Source of the DNA: Tetragonia tetragonoides
Taxonomy: Eukaryota; Streptophyta; Magnoliopsida; Caryophyllales; Aizoaceae
Assembly: GCA_038025085.1 (NCBI GenBank)
Contig: CM076153.1
Span: 3,410,001-3,474,000, forward strand
Reading direction: 5' to 3'
Length of the DNA stretch: 64,000 bases
Part shown: positions 21,996-33,311 of the stretch, piece after piece
Position numbering within the stretch: the stretch's first letter is position 1
Layout of the letters: every line of letters begins with the position of its first letter
Program-made: the position numbers and the translations under genes
Notes under the pieces: generated by a model
Told to the model about the DNA's origin: nothing
Database searches by the model: none
What the model saw: the letters and a program-made list of their open reading frames with translations, nothing else

Positions 21996-23098
21996 TAAAA
22001 TACCAGAAAATTGCTGGAAAAGTGAATGGATCATTTTCTTGTTTAGAATTTACTAATTTAGTGTTGAAAATATCTTTTTGCCGGATGTTATTTTTGAAAA
22101 TCGACCAAATACAACTTTAATTGTGTTATTTTCGACGTTGTGTTTTTATGTATGTCAATAGATGCTTTTTTCTTCATACTCGGAGAAAAAGGTTCAAACT
22201 TATGTCAAATTCAAAGGTGTAGAAACAATTTCATCGTAACTCAAATCTCTTCTCAAGATTTACTAGTATGAGCTGTTTTTCAATGGATTTTGCCTGAAAT
22301 TACCAGTTAACAAGCACACAGCAATAGAAAACCTAGTGCAAAAGTAGCTGTTTCTTGGTAGAGTAAATGGATAAGAGGAGAGAAAATTTTGTATGGCCAT
22401 AAGATCCTCTTCAAAATGACATCTCTATTCTCACCCCAGTCCCACCTCAACTTGACAGAGAAATGACCATTTCTACCTTCTAGTGCACTGTACATTGAAC
22501 TCACTGGTCCTGCTCTCTTCCTACTTCTTCCTTTTTGTCTTACATGCATATAAGCCATCTAAAAATCAGATCTTGATATCGAAGCCCACCTTTATTTGGT
22601 GATTGGTGCCATTATTATAGATGTTTTCAGATACTCTATCACAATACAACTTTCCAACCTGTTAAAATTTGATATGACTACCTATATAACACCCATCGAT
22701 CATGTACCGAACTTACTTAAGAATTAACAGGAAAAAGGAGAGGGGAATGTAAGCTGTACTAGGAACCGAAATATCCACAAAGACAACGCATTACACAGAA
22801 TCGTATAATATCCAATCCAGACTTTCCAGAAGCCGAAAAGATTCAATGGAGCCCCTCTCAATTATTTTCACAAAGAACGCAAAATTCAATATCTACAAGG
22901 TGAAGAATGAGTAACGTGACTTCCATCCCAAGTGATGCTTATAACAAATTGAGAACCAAAGCAGGCTAGTTATTGGCTGTACACAATGCTTCGCATTCGC
23001 CTATATACGCCGTCTTACGAGTCACCACAACTACAGGATTGTACAATTTTTTTCCATTCTACGATAATATGACTTCACAAAGAAAAGTAAACACCACT
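21996..23098. other. Intergenic, no gene seen
   Basis: Presumed promoter sequence of the 21.3-kb gene and 3' UTR of the VAP4-type gene. Nothing else recognised. Confidence 0.5.
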
Positions 23099-26000
23099 TT
23101 ACACTGATTCCACTGCTCCAACCTGCTGCTGTGCCAGATATTTCTCTCTTCTTTCTTTCTGCAGTAGAAAACAACAGAGATTGGTTCAACAACGAGCATA
23201 CGGAAAAACAAAAACAAGCTCTTTTTTTCTTTCTTCATTTCGGAAGGGTGGGGGAGGGATGAAACTATTAAGGAAAGCAGTATACGCACCCATTCATCGA
23301 TGACAAGACCTTCACCAACAACCTTCGAACCATTATCTGCTGGAGGTTTCTTTTGAGTTTCAACAGCAGCATCAGCCTCAGCCAATTGACGTCTCAGCTT
23401 TTCCAGCGCCTAAAAAATAAAATAAGATACAACCAAATCCAGAAGTGATCAATGATATGATAAGCTTTATATAGGTTCAAAGAAAATGATAGAAAACTTA
23501 CTGAACAAGCACGTTCAGGATCCAAAAAAATAACACGCAATACACGTTCTACAGTCGCCTGATCCTTTTGTTCGTCAAACTACAGGAATCAAAGTTGGTA
23601 TGAGTGTCTTCTGAAATTAGCCTAGCTTAATTTCCACACAATTGGCAAGAACCAAGAGAGATGTAAGGGATCAACATTAGCAACACAAATGCTGCCATAG
23701 ATGTCCAGATGTATGCAGATTCTGGGAGTATTAGGAAGGCACTCTAAAAGATTAAATTTCTAAGAATATGCCTATAATTTGAGAAACCAAGAAGAATAAT
23801 AAGATATTGATGTAATCAGTCCAGAGTTCCACTCATCCTGCTACACCTACTGGGTTTCTTGTAATCATGATAGTCTGTCCATCCAAAAGTTGGAGAAATA
23901 CTAAAAACGTATCGAACAGCTGAATCTATTCTTCTACTTCACACATCCATCTATTACAAAAAAGTTCAAGTAATGGAACTAGAAAAACCACTTTACATTC
24001 ATGTCCTCAAAAGCTTTAATGACAAAAATGACATCACCTTCCAACCATAATCCATGTAGCCATAAGACTAATAATACCAGCTGAAAGGACAGCCCACCTC
24101 AAACTCTTCCTATCCAAATGCAAAGAAGAAAATGATTTAAGTAATATGACACGGCAATTACTTATCCAAGATCCACATAACAATTGCACAGAAAGTTGTA
24201 TCTTCAGGGACATCTGATGAATTGCAACATAATCTAGTCCCAACTACATCAAGAGACCTATGGCCTCCCAACAGAAGTTCAAAACTGGGCCGAGTTTAAC
24301 AAGATCAAGTCACTTCAGAAACTTACTTTCTGACGGGTTTCATTGCTTTCACTCTCAAGACATTAAAGCCTCTTCAGATGAACAAAACAAAGTAACATTC
24401 AGACTCAGACAGAACAGAAAAGAAAATACCAGCAGTGAGGTCATGTGATGTATGCCCATGGAGGTAATTGGCGAACAATAGCGATGCAAAAAAAAAAGAA
24501 ACACACCGATTTATTACCTCTATGGCTCTCTATGAAATCTGGATAACTGGTCATTCAAAGTTCAAGAAATTAATTCGAAGTTTGAGCCTATTCCGGGAGG
24601 TTTATGTTGAATACCTCATTTAAAGAAGTGCAACATAAAAGGACTACAACAAAGGAAAAAAGGCAGAAACAATTCCTGGGCTAGAATTCACTATTTAGAC
24701 TTTAGAGATGGTAATCTGACTCAGAATGACTAAGGATAGCTAGATAACAGTGACAACGAGCAATTTAGCATTAGCATGAAAAAACTTGTCCATTGAGAGC
24801 AAACTTCTCAACTTCCAAATGTCTGGGCTCCAGGTCAAAACTTTCCTATGACATGACAAGTGCATCAACAACAAAACTTCTCTAACATCGATACAAAAGA
24901 GTTGAATTCACGTAATTGAAGAGCGCATTCGAAATAAAGAAACAAAGCAACTTCATTAAAGAAAACAAGTTTATTTGTCAACTCACCAGTTCAGGTGCGT
25001 ATTCAATTCCTTCTTTCACCTTTAAGCTCATAATCTTAAACTTGACCTTTGTTTTCAGATCCTGCATTTTCTCATTGTTTTCAGGCTGCTCCACAAACTT
25101 AAACACTGCCATCCAAATTACACAGAATGTGAGTGAAAACCAGGAATCCCATGGGAAGATCTTGTCCAGAAAGAAAATAGAAAACAAAGCATGTAACATT
25201 TTAGCCCTTTACCAGTAGCATAGATACTTTCTCCAGGAGCAAGGATGCCTCCAGGTGGACGCATGTAGCAGCTCTTTGGTGCGGTTGTTTGAAACTGAAA
25301 TCGAATGACAGTTCCCAAAATATACGTTATAAGACCATAAACAAGGATGAAGAACATTGTTGAAGACCGTTTGATTTCGGTTCAACCGCATCAACAAAGC
25401 AACCCGCTAAGGAAATAGGAGATAGGAAGTAATACCTTGAAAGCTACATGGGATTTGCTAGTATTCTTGATCTTCACAGCACTTCTAACTTGCTTACCTG
25501 GTTCATCTTCAGTATCCACAAAGAAAGAAACATGTCATAATAGTGAAAAATGACAGTTAATGAAAATGCATGCACGAAATTTACAATCTATACTATACAT
25601 GTAAGATTAAATACTCAGAAAAACAAATGCGGAAAGGTATAGGATCCCAACGTAATATTAAATACTCAGAAAAACAAATGCAAAGGTATAGTAATAATCT
25701 CAAAACTACTTTCTTACCTAAGAGCTAAGACTAAATCAGAGAAGTTTGCTCCCTCTTCAAACATCAGGGAAAACTTTACAGTCAACAACCCCACGTACAC
25801 TATTTGCTACATCCTTTGTAAACAAAATATAGCACTCAAATAGACTAAGAATTTATTTTACTTGCCCTTTTACACAAAAACTTGTTTAAGACGGTCTTCC
25901 CGTTACTTTTGGTGAGACGAGGGTCACTTTTTAGTGAAATAAGTGTCACAGTTCATAATAAGTGACCCCTACATTGCTAAATAGTGACCCCATTTTTCTT

Positions 26001-27426
26001 TGAGTTGGTCTCACACAAGACTTGCTCTATATATAAACACTCAAATAAACTAAGAATAGACTAGTACAAAGTCAGTTTTCAATTTACTTTCAGCACATCA
26101 ATGACATCACATTGGAACCATCAACAAAAATATAATGTCCTCTTCGTTCCTCCTGGCTAAGCTTATACTCTTACTGAATTCACCTTCAACGACAAAGGCA
26201 CCAGAAACTGTACTCTTAAACATCACTACTGAAAGACTAATCCTAAACTAAATACAGTCCTCAAATTTGCTTTCAGCAGATCAAAGACATCACATCGGAA
26301 CCATCAATCAAAACACTATGTCTTCTTCGTTCCTACTGGCTAGTGGCTAAGCTTGTACTTTTATTGCATTCACCTCCAACGACTATGGCACCAAACTGTA
26401 CTCTTCAACATAACTCCTGATAGTACTGAATGACTAAGCATAAACTCTGAATGACTAAGCATAAACTTAAATACAGTCCTCAAATTTAATTTGAGCATAT
26501 CAATGACATCGCAACGGATCCGTCAAACAAAATACTATGTCTTCTCTGTTTGTACTGTCTTGTAACCTTACTGCATTCACCTTCTAACGACTACGGCACC
26601 ACACGCTGTACTCATTCAAGACTTCAACATCACTACTGAATGACATTTTTTTTTGAGGTGCAAATGTACAGTTCAAAGAAATATTCTAAGGAATCCTTAA
26701 TCCTGTGAAGGATTTCACTTTGTTTCTGCTTTCTAAATAAACTCTTCTGCAGACACAACTAACAATTTTTGGATTAGAAACTTTACTTTTCAACTCCATT
26801 GTTGCATGACAAGTTAGAACTATAAATTCTAAATAATCCTTAAATTATACAGAATTTCACTTAATTTCTAGAATAAGAACAAGTACAATTCGGAAAATAA
26901 CAACATCTGAATTCTGAACCACATATTTCCAATTCCAAAATCAGCCTAAATCAAAACCGCGACATCAAATTACCATTAAAGTTAACGAAATAGCCAAAAA
27001 ATACCTAACCAAAACACATGAAGTCAACCAATTCAACAAAAATAATCAAATCAAACACTCAAAATCAATCAACATCAAATCAACAAAAATGCAAATGAAA
27101 ATCTAAAACCAAAACTCAACAAAAACAGAAAAAAACAACTCACAAGGAAAGTAGAGATAGCTAGGAGGATCGAGCCTTAACCGACGCTTAGCAGGTAGAA
27201 AAGACCTAGCGACGGAAGAAACGGAGGGTTTGACATTCGCACCATCAAATTGCTGTTGATTCGAATTTCCGTTACGACTAGAAGAACGAGCGTTTTGGTG
27301 ATAATTTTGATGGTGATTTTGAAGCTGTTGAGTTGAAGAAGATGAAGAATTTGTGTTATTGGACTGCCAAAACGGGCAAAGCCTCCATAACTTCACCTCC
27401 TTGCGATTTCCGCCAGAGATCGCCAT
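23099..27426 (-). CDS. VAP4-type MSP-domain vesicle-associated protein
   Basis: Seven exons on the minus strand: 27144-27426, 25436-25506, 25213-25294, 24987-25105, 23502-23579, 23290-23409, 23099-23158; 813 bp, 270 residues, frame kept at every junction. The N-terminal 75 residues are Asn/Gln/Ser-rich (KLWRLCPFWQSNN-like). The MSP beta-sandwich begins at RRLRLDPPSYLYFPYEPGKQ, with KNTSKSHVAFKFQTTAPKSCYMRPPGGILAPGES. It is followed by VFKFVEQPENNEK, KVKFKIMSLKVK, then RVIFLDPERAC, LRRQLAEADAAVE, EGLVIDEWKERREKYLAQQQ. This matches the plant VAP4 group (MAMI-related), which lacks the usual C-terminal membrane anchor. VAPs bind FFAT-type motifs at ER contact sites; for VAP4 this is inference. 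Intron 1 holds repeats. Confidence 0.95.
25604..25690. repeat. Short direct duplication in VAP4 intron 1
   Basis: TTAAATACTCAGAAAAACAA and the following AAAGGTATAG occur twice, about 50 bp apart. Confidence 0.7.
25880..26028. mobile_element. MITE-like element with CTTGT(G/T)TAAGAC ends
   Basis: Left end CTTGTTTAAGACGGTCTTCC and right end GTTGGTCTCACACAAGACTTG are imperfect inverted repeats. Inside, AGTGACCC/GGGTCACT motifs recur. A related fragment lies in CNGC4 intron 1. Confidence 0.55.
26073..26643. repeat. Three-copy tandem repeat (about 190 bp) in VAP4 intron 1
   Basis: Units start at CAGTTTTCAATTTACTTTC (26073), CAGTCCTCAAATTTGCTTTC (26255) and CAGTCCTCAAATTTAATTTG (26474). Each continues with ATCAA(T/A)GACATC, then CTATGTCTTCTTCGTTCC-like, GCATTCACCT, AACGACTA and a closing CATCACTACTGAATGAC-like segment. 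Copy divergence is considerable. Confidence 0.8.
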
Positions 27427-27604
27427 TAATATCGGTTGAGTTAGGGTTCCGGTGTACGGAACTCGAAATCGCCGGCGAGGAAATTTTCTCTCTCTTGTAG
27501 GTTGGGAAGTTATTGAAGAGAGAGAGAGAGGGGGGGTGGGGAAGGTGGCGAGAGTTTACTGAGAGGTCTGACTTTGTAGGAAAATGGAACGGTTTACACT
27601 TCAC

Positions 27605-27924
27605 AGTTGGTTGGTTGGCTCACTGGTTGGTTATTGGGATTTTTCCTTTTTATTTTTAAAAAAAGGAGATTTCACTGGTTTTGCGTTGGAATTTGGAAAT
27701 GAAGAAATTGGTCAACAGTAATTGACTTGTATAGTTGTATGATTGGCGTTTGTAATTCTGTGATCATAGTCTGCTTTGAGGTCTTAGCCTAGAACTTTTA
27801 CCAGATTAGACTAGAGTTAAGAGTATCACTTAAAATGTTTGCTTTGACTCACTTTGCATTTTGACTTGTTGACTTCATAATGAGTTCAAAGTAGAAATTG
27901 GAGAAATGTTTTAGAAGTGACATT
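27605..27924. other. VAP4 upstream region
   Basis: Probable promoter and 5' UTR of the VAP4-type gene. A (GA)n/G-rich stretch just 5' of the gene lies at 27515-27540. Nothing else seen. Confidence 0.4.
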
Positions 27925-28097
27925 ATATATTGAAGTGGTCAAAGTAAGGAGGTGTGGTTGAGTGGTAGGGACTTATCCATCCTCAACCAAAGTCGAAGAT
28001 TCGAATCTCGCATTGGGCATGGACTAGCTTTAAATTCCTTGGTTCACTGGTCGACAGTGGATACCCTTGGTCGTGAACCAAAATATATTGAAGTGGT
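27925..28097 (+). mobile_element. tRNA-derived SINE with perfect 15-bp target duplication
   Basis: Body 27940-28082 has box A (GTGGTTGAGTGGTAGGGA) and box B (AGATTCGAATCT) of a Pol III promoter and a non-tRNA tail. It is flanked by ATATATTGAAGTGGT at 27925-27939 and 28083-28097. Because box A is intact, this copy is full length or nearly so. It is a different SINE family from the Au-like copies. Confidence 0.9.
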
Positions 28098-29540
28098 TAA
28101 ATTTATTTTTTTATTTGCTAATGATGATGTAAGTTAGTTTAACCGATAAGAGTTTTGTTTTTACATAATAGTGTAACAAAGAGGTGGATTTAAAAACTAA
28201 TTTGATCCGTCTTTGTGATTCTTTTATGTCAATTTGAAAAGCATATTAGTACACGAGTTAATGACTACACTTGCAAATTCCAAATAAGTTTGACACAAAG
28301 TTAGAAGAAATACCAAAATTAGATAAATAGTTCCGAAAGATATCAAAAATTGGATCGAACTAATTCCAAATATCTCCTTGATATTAGCAAGTTTGTTAAT
28401 GACTTTAAGTTGTGTTTACTGAGAATGGTGTAAGAAGTTAACAACCTAATATACTATGGAGTATTAGACTGTGAACATATATTTTTTCTTCATATATTAC
28501 TATTAGTTTATTTCAGATAAGTTTTGTTCTAAAAAAATACACCCTAAATTTAATCCATACATATTCAAATAAGCAAGGGGATAAGTGAAGTTCAAAGTTA
28601 AAATTTCTTGGGATCCTCTTGAGCAAGCTAGATAACATTATTGTACAAGTAAATGGAATATCCCTTAACAAATTGAAAAGTGTTGAATGGAAAATCCATT
28701 GGGAACTTGAGAGCCTTACACAAAAGCTTGTATGAGGTTGCTTTATTGTGAGGCGCTTCAAACAAGCATGATGTCATGTTGACGTTTTTTTCTTACTATA
28801 GAGATGGTCTCATGTTGAGGCGGTCTCATATAAAACCTATTGAGAACCTTATAGACCAATAGATGATGCTAGATGTGATTTGCAACTTACGTTGTTAAAA
28901 TTAATCCTTTTTCCCGGACATTACAATTACAACCGATATTACATAGATTCGTCACATAGTCAGGTAAAGTTTAGGTTGAACATATTGACCATGTATATTC
29001 TCTATTTAATCTTACCTTTCAAAAAAGAAAAAGAAAATTGCAAACAGCCAAACACTGTGCACTAGCCACTTACATTATTGGTACACCACAGAATTAACAC
29101 TTTCTTTCTCAGTGATATGCGCTAGTAAATGAACTTGAATGTACTACTCTAGTACTCTACACAAGTTGCTGTTGTTAAGACTGAAAAGGAAACAGAATGA
29201 AGTGCGCGTCAACTAACGTTGATGTTGTGTATAAGTGTCTAATATTAAATGGGTCTAACTAATCCCATATTGTTACAAAATTATTGGTCTCATCTCTCTT
29301 GTATGAAATGAGTTGTTTCCAGTTTGCATTAAGTCAACCAGATGTCGTCATTGAAAAATACTCGTACTAAAAAGAAAAACCAACTAAAAAAACCTAATAA
29401 CCAACTTATGACAAAGGGAAATGATTTTCTTTTTCTGTTTTTTTCTATTATAAATGCTTATGTGTAGTGTTTTGACTAGTGCATGATTGAGGGATGCAAA
29501 TTGCATCCTCATAATGAGGTTGTACATTGTCTGAATAAAC
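28098..29540. other. Intergenic, AT-rich
   Basis: Apart from the repeat element at 28718-28840 I recognise nothing in this stretch. Confidence 0.5.
28718..28840 (-). mobile_element. Small repeat element, copy 1 of 3
   Basis: ACAAAAGCTTGTATGAGG...AAGCATGATGTCATG...TTGAGGCGGTCTCATAT. In reverse complement it aligns with copies at 33592-33711 and 38408-38530. A central palindrome CATGACGTCATG-like and ends rich in GAGGC suggest a MITE; no target duplication was confirmed. Confidence 0.5.
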
Positions 29541-29842
29541 TAAGGAGCCGTTTGGTTGGGAGTAATGATTAAGGGGGTAATGAAATGGATTTTTAGGCTA
29601 AAATGGGAGATATGTGAGATAGTGGTGGTTAGATTTTGTGAGAAGGATGGTAATGATTACCCTCATTTGAGGGATAATTGAAACCCACCTCCCCATAGGG
29701 TAATGATATTCCCCCATTTTCCTTCATTTTCTCCATTATCCCTTTAATCACTACCCCTCATCATCACTTCACATTACTATTTTAGCCTACAAATTCATTC
29801 TATTACCCCCTTAATCATTACCCTCAATCAAACGGCCCCTAA
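29541..29842. mobile_element. Tourist/PIF-Harbinger-like MITE with TAA target duplication
   Basis: Ends GGAGCCGTTTGGTTGGGAGT (29544) and ...ACCCTCAATCAAACGGCCCC (29839) are long inverted repeats that extend inwards with GTAATGATTAAGGGGGTAAT / ATTACCCCCTTAATCATTAC. TAA lies at 29541-29543 and 29840-29842. The length of about 296 bp and a 3-bp TAA duplication fit PIF/Harbinger MITEs; a hAT-type origin cannot be fully excluded. It abuts the stop codon of the next gene. Confidence 0.8.
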
Positions 29843-30069
29843 GATAACGAGTCAGGACCCCAGAAGATTAATTGAAGAAGAGGATCAACTTTCTCTTGTT
29901 CTTTTTTCCGCTGTTTCATTGTTGTATCACCACCTTGATGAAGATGATCATCACCAGTAACATTAGGCAGTTTTGTACTACTACTATTAGCATTCTTCTG
30001 CGCCTCTATGGACTTAAAAGCTGTCTCAAACTTGCAACCCCTTGTATTACTATCACTAGTACTGCTCAT
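29839..30069 (-). CDS. Divergent small protein with FWGPD tail, stop codon in MITE border
   Basis: 76 residues from the ATG at 30069 (MSSTSDSN; an upstream in-frame ATG is at 30084). The body is hydrophilic, Ser/Asn/Lys-rich. The C-terminus LLQLIFWGPDSLS resembles the MYLSCWGPN tail of the DUF3774 cluster with Phe in place of Cys. The stop codon TAG occupies 29839-29841, the last base of the MITE plus its TAA duplication, so the residues DSLS and the stop may have been set by the insertion. On the minus strand TTATAAAAA lies about 70 bp upstream. Related to the cluster by tail, strand, size and position; function unknown. Confidence 0.6.
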   Translation of the reverse strand: MSSTSDSNTRGCKFETAFKSIEAQKNANSSSTKLPNVTGDDHLHQGGDTTMKQRKKEQEKVDPLLQLIFWGPDSLS

Positions 30070-30134
30070 CTCTCTCTGCCTCACTCTGATCTCAACTCTG
30101 ATTATTTTGCTCTGCTGAATAATTTGGGGGTTGG

Positions 30135-30143
30135 TTTTTATAA
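30135..30143 (-). promoter_or_regulatory. TATA box of the 29.8-kb small-protein gene
   Basis: Minus strand TTATAAAAA, about 66 bp before the ATG at 30069. Confidence 0.55.
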
Positions 30144-30144
30144 C

Positions 30145-31332
30145 TGCATATATGCTCTAGCTGAGTTAAATAGTTGGGAGACAAAGTAACACGTCTAGTG
30201 ATTTCTAAAGGGGTGACAGTGACACTGTGACAGACACCTGGTTTTGGAGATAAACCTGTGGTCACTCTGTTACTTGTTTGAGTAATTGTGTACGTTTTAT
30301 TGTGTTAGGTGTATTTTTCAGCTCCCAGGTTTGGGAATACTGGTCACTTGGTCAGTGGTTTTCCAAGTTCTGTGGGGGCTATTGCTACTTGGATTTGCAC
30401 TAGCAAACAAGACGTAAAGCAAGTGTAAATTGGATATTTATGGCCTTGCAACTCAATAAAATTCATCTATGAAATTCACTTGATGTGGGGTTCAAAGTGC
30501 AAACCAATGTGAAAGTTTGATGGTGCTCTCTAAATTATTAGTGAATGCACAATTCATTAAAAATTTCAAGTTATAGTTAAATTTGTTCATCAGTTTCGCA
30601 ATAAACATTAAAATTAACTGACCACTAAACTAAGGTCTGTTCTCGTCAACGGAATGGTACGGGACGGTGATAAACGGTATGGAACGGAAAGGCACGGTGC
30701 GAATAATGGAAGAAAGTGTGAGTCGAAATAAAGTACAGAAAATAGACCAGAACAGAACGAAACTAATTTAAACGAAACGAAACGAAATGCAACATGGAAA
30801 TGACGAAAAGAACCGGGCTTTAAGTCGGGAAAAAAAACATCGCCTCTAAAGCTTGTTCTTTTCATTGTTTCTCATTATGCAAACTAGTATTTCGCTTTGC
30901 AAGTTCCGTCCTATTTGCAAATCCATTTTGTAGGAGTACTATTTTGTGACTTCAATTCCATTTCGTTCCGCAATTTCAATTCTTCACCCCAAATTTCGTT
31001 CCGCACCAAACTACTAAAAAATTACTAGAGCCCAAGCATATCCAATTATCCATGACCAGTAATAATTGTAGTGAAATGGAATCTTAATTGTAGTGTGTTG
31101 ATCTCGTTCTTTTTTCTCTGCTTTTAGTTCTCTCAATTTTCCAAACTAGATAATATAAGTCAACCATAACTGAGAGATACTTGAAAGTCTTATTTAACCA
31201 TATAGAAGATGCATACTTGACATTCTGACAAGAAAATTTGTTAAATCTAACAAAAACACCCCAAAACTCACTAGAAATTGCTCAAATTTAGCCCTGGAGT
31301 ATAAATTAAAGTGTACCATCATTTTCATGAAA
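30145..31332. other. Intergenic
   Basis: An odd stretch at 30640-30800 is rich in ACGGAA/AACGAAACGAAACGAAA, with GTTCCG-type complements at 30905-31000. This could be a decayed inverted-repeat element. No gene. Confidence 0.4.
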
Positions 31333-31563
31333 TTAATCAGGCCTCCAGCAGATTAAATGCATGACATTTTCATCTTTCTCTCTCCTTCTCATGAGGGCTG
31401 CATCAACATGATCGGCGGTGGTCTTAGTTGAAGAATTCATCCCGCTGATGACGCGTGGCTTGTTGGTGGGGTTGCTTGATTCAGTTAGATTATTGACAAC
31501 AACATTTCTCTTCCTGTGAAGGGATCTAAGAGAAGCTATTAGCTTGCATATTATTGTACTCAT
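31333..31563 (-). CDS. Divergent small protein with ICWRPD tail
   Basis: 76 residues, no intron. Starts MSTIICKLIASLRSLHRKRN and ends DENVMHLICWRPD. Only the tail (VMxLxCWxPx) is shared with the DUF3774 peptides; the rest is basic and Ser/Asn/Thr-rich. Same strand and spacing as the cluster. I found no clear TATA box. It could be a decayed or fast-evolving family member. Confidence 0.5.
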   Translation of the reverse strand: MSTIICKLIASLRSLHRKRNVVVNNLTESSNPTNKPRVISGMNSSTKTTADHVDAALMRRREKDENVMHLICWRPD

Positions 31564-32105
31564 CTTATCTACCTAGGGCCTGTGGTTTTGTCATAAGGAA
31601 CTGGTTAATTAAGCATTACGTCTTTTTCCTTCTTCTTTGTCACTAAACCCGTTTTTTTTTTTTATCGAAAGTTATGTAAAAATAATAAGTAAAAAAAAGA
31701 GGAAAGTTTGTAAAAAGTTATGTGAATTAAACATTTTCCAAGAGTTTTTCTTGGAGAATAAGACATCCATCAGAATTATCGAATACGGGCCTAGTTAAGG
31801 CCCATTTATATTATGTTCACGGGTCTAGTTAAGGCCCATTTTGCTAGTCACCACGTAAGGCACCTCAAACAATCTGCTGACGTCATGTTTGGCTCAGCCA
31901 GAGAGACCTATAGTTGTTTGCAAGGCTTAACCATTAACATAATTTAATTAGAGAAATAATTCGCACAAAGAGTAACAGGATAGCTCAATTTACAAAAACT
32001 GTGATGACTCTTTATTTTATTTTTTGATAAGAAGAACTAAATACTACTTAAAAGATACATACTCTACATTATACAAAATGGTAAATTTAAGGGTACCCAA
32101 AAAGA
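31564..32105. other. Intergenic with GGGCC-type motif pair
   Basis: GGCCTAGTTAAGGCCCATTTAT and GGTCTAGTTAAGGCCCATTTT form a direct repeat of about 20 bp at 31788-31846; AAGGCCCA resembles plant site II/TCP elements. No gene seen. Confidence 0.4.
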
Positions 32106-32366
32106 TTAATTGGGACCCCAACAGCTCAAGTACATAACTTTCCTAAGGGATTCTTCAGATTGCTTCAATTTTTCATCCCTGATATTATTGGAAATAGCAG
32201 CAGAGAGTTTCTTGGCCTGAAAATAGGATCTGACATTGTTCTTAACATGCTGATTAAGACACCTCATAGTATAATTCCATCTCGCAAATCCTTGATCTTT
32301 AAGTGCTTCCACTGCTGCCATACTTGTTGTCACTACCCATTTCCTGCTCACTGATGATGCACTCAT
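32106..32366 (-). CDS. DUF3774 wound-induced peptide, copy A
   Basis: 86 residues from the ATG at 32366 (MSASSVSRKW), chosen over 32399 because the family starts MSS/MSA followed by SRAW. Core: VEALKDQGFARWNYTMRCLNQHVKNN, RSYFQAKKLSA, then a hydrophilic stretch and SEESLRKVMYLSCWGPN. These are hallmarks of DUF3774 (wound-responsive/wound-induced polypeptide, WIP) proteins, small intronless genes induced by wounding in other plants. Molecular function is not established to my knowledge. On the minus strand TTATAAAAA lies about 170 bp upstream. Confidence 0.92.
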   Translation of the reverse strand: MSASSVSRKWVVTTSMAAVEALKDQGFARWNYTMRCLNQHVKNNVRSYFQAKKLSAAISNNIRDEKLKQSEESLRKVMYLSCWGPN

Positions 32367-32533
32367 TCTTCTTTTTCTCTGTCTGTTTTGGATTTTCAAC
32401 TTTTTTGTGTTTTTGGTTTGAGTGTTTAGGAGAAATCGAGATTTTGATTGGGGTTTTTTTTGAGATGTGTTTTGGATCTTGATGCTTTGTTTTGAGTTGT
32501 TTGGTGAATACTGAATTGGTAAGGGGGGATGGC

Positions 32534-32542
32534 TTTTTATAA
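32534..32542 (-). promoter_or_regulatory. TATA box of DUF3774 copy A
   Basis: Minus strand TTATAAAAA in CCTTATAAAAAGCC. Confidence 0.65.
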
Positions 32543-32703
32543 GGATGATGGATGGATGGATGGTAGAAAATTATGGCGGTTGGGCTTGTTGTTATTCACT
32601 TACTCAAATCAGTGGGAAAAGTGCTGCTGGTTTTTACCAATACCAGAGGAATGCCCCTGGTTTCTGGGAGGCTTATGAAAGTAATGCCCAGGAAACCGGA
32701 ATA

Positions 32704-33311
32704 GACAACTAAGCAATTTTTTTTTTTTTTTTTTAAGAGGGAAATATGAAACTTTCATTCATACAAAAGTCATACGGCATCTACATTGAAAATAACCCTA
32801 GAATATACTAAATTAACAGTACCAATAACAAATCTGCTAACAAAACAATTAACTAGAATACCCAAGCGCGACTCCCAACATGCATAGTAACCATGTGCTT
32901 CCTTTGATGCTTCATCTTTAACGGAAGTGGAGATCTTCACCGCAAGTACTGTAATTGTTTGCTCACAAAACGTTTTAAGATATCATCGATCTTGTGCATA
33001 TCCGATCGCTGGATTCATATTACTCCTACTTGATACTAAATCGCACAATAGACGAAAAGAGGATCCTACAAAGAGGACAAATATAAAAATCCCTAATAAC
33101 TCCACAAAAGGGAGAGAAAATTTATTCCACCTAGAGAGTATAAACTAGAAATCAATGATATAAAGAGGTGGAAAACATGAATCACAGACCGGAAATGGCC
33201 TAAATCGGCCTTCCCAGCCTAAAAATTTGTCCTAGTAAAGATTAAGGTTGAGAGAGGAAAAGAAGAGGCAAAAAAGAGAGGCTAGAGTTTTTTCAGAATG
33301 ACAACTAAGCA
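32704..33311 (-). mobile_element. 584-bp retroposon with 12-bp target duplication and poly(A) tail
   Basis: GACAACTAAGCA is repeated at 32704-32715 and 33300-33311. Between them, reading the minus strand, the insert begins TTCTGAAAAAACTCTAGCC and ends TTTGTATGAATGAAAGTTTC...TCTTAAAAAA with an A tail (T run at about 32716-32735). This is the architecture of target-primed reverse transcription by a LINE. The insert has no long open frame, so it is a truncated or internally deleted LINE or a retrocopied transcript. Confidence 0.8.
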
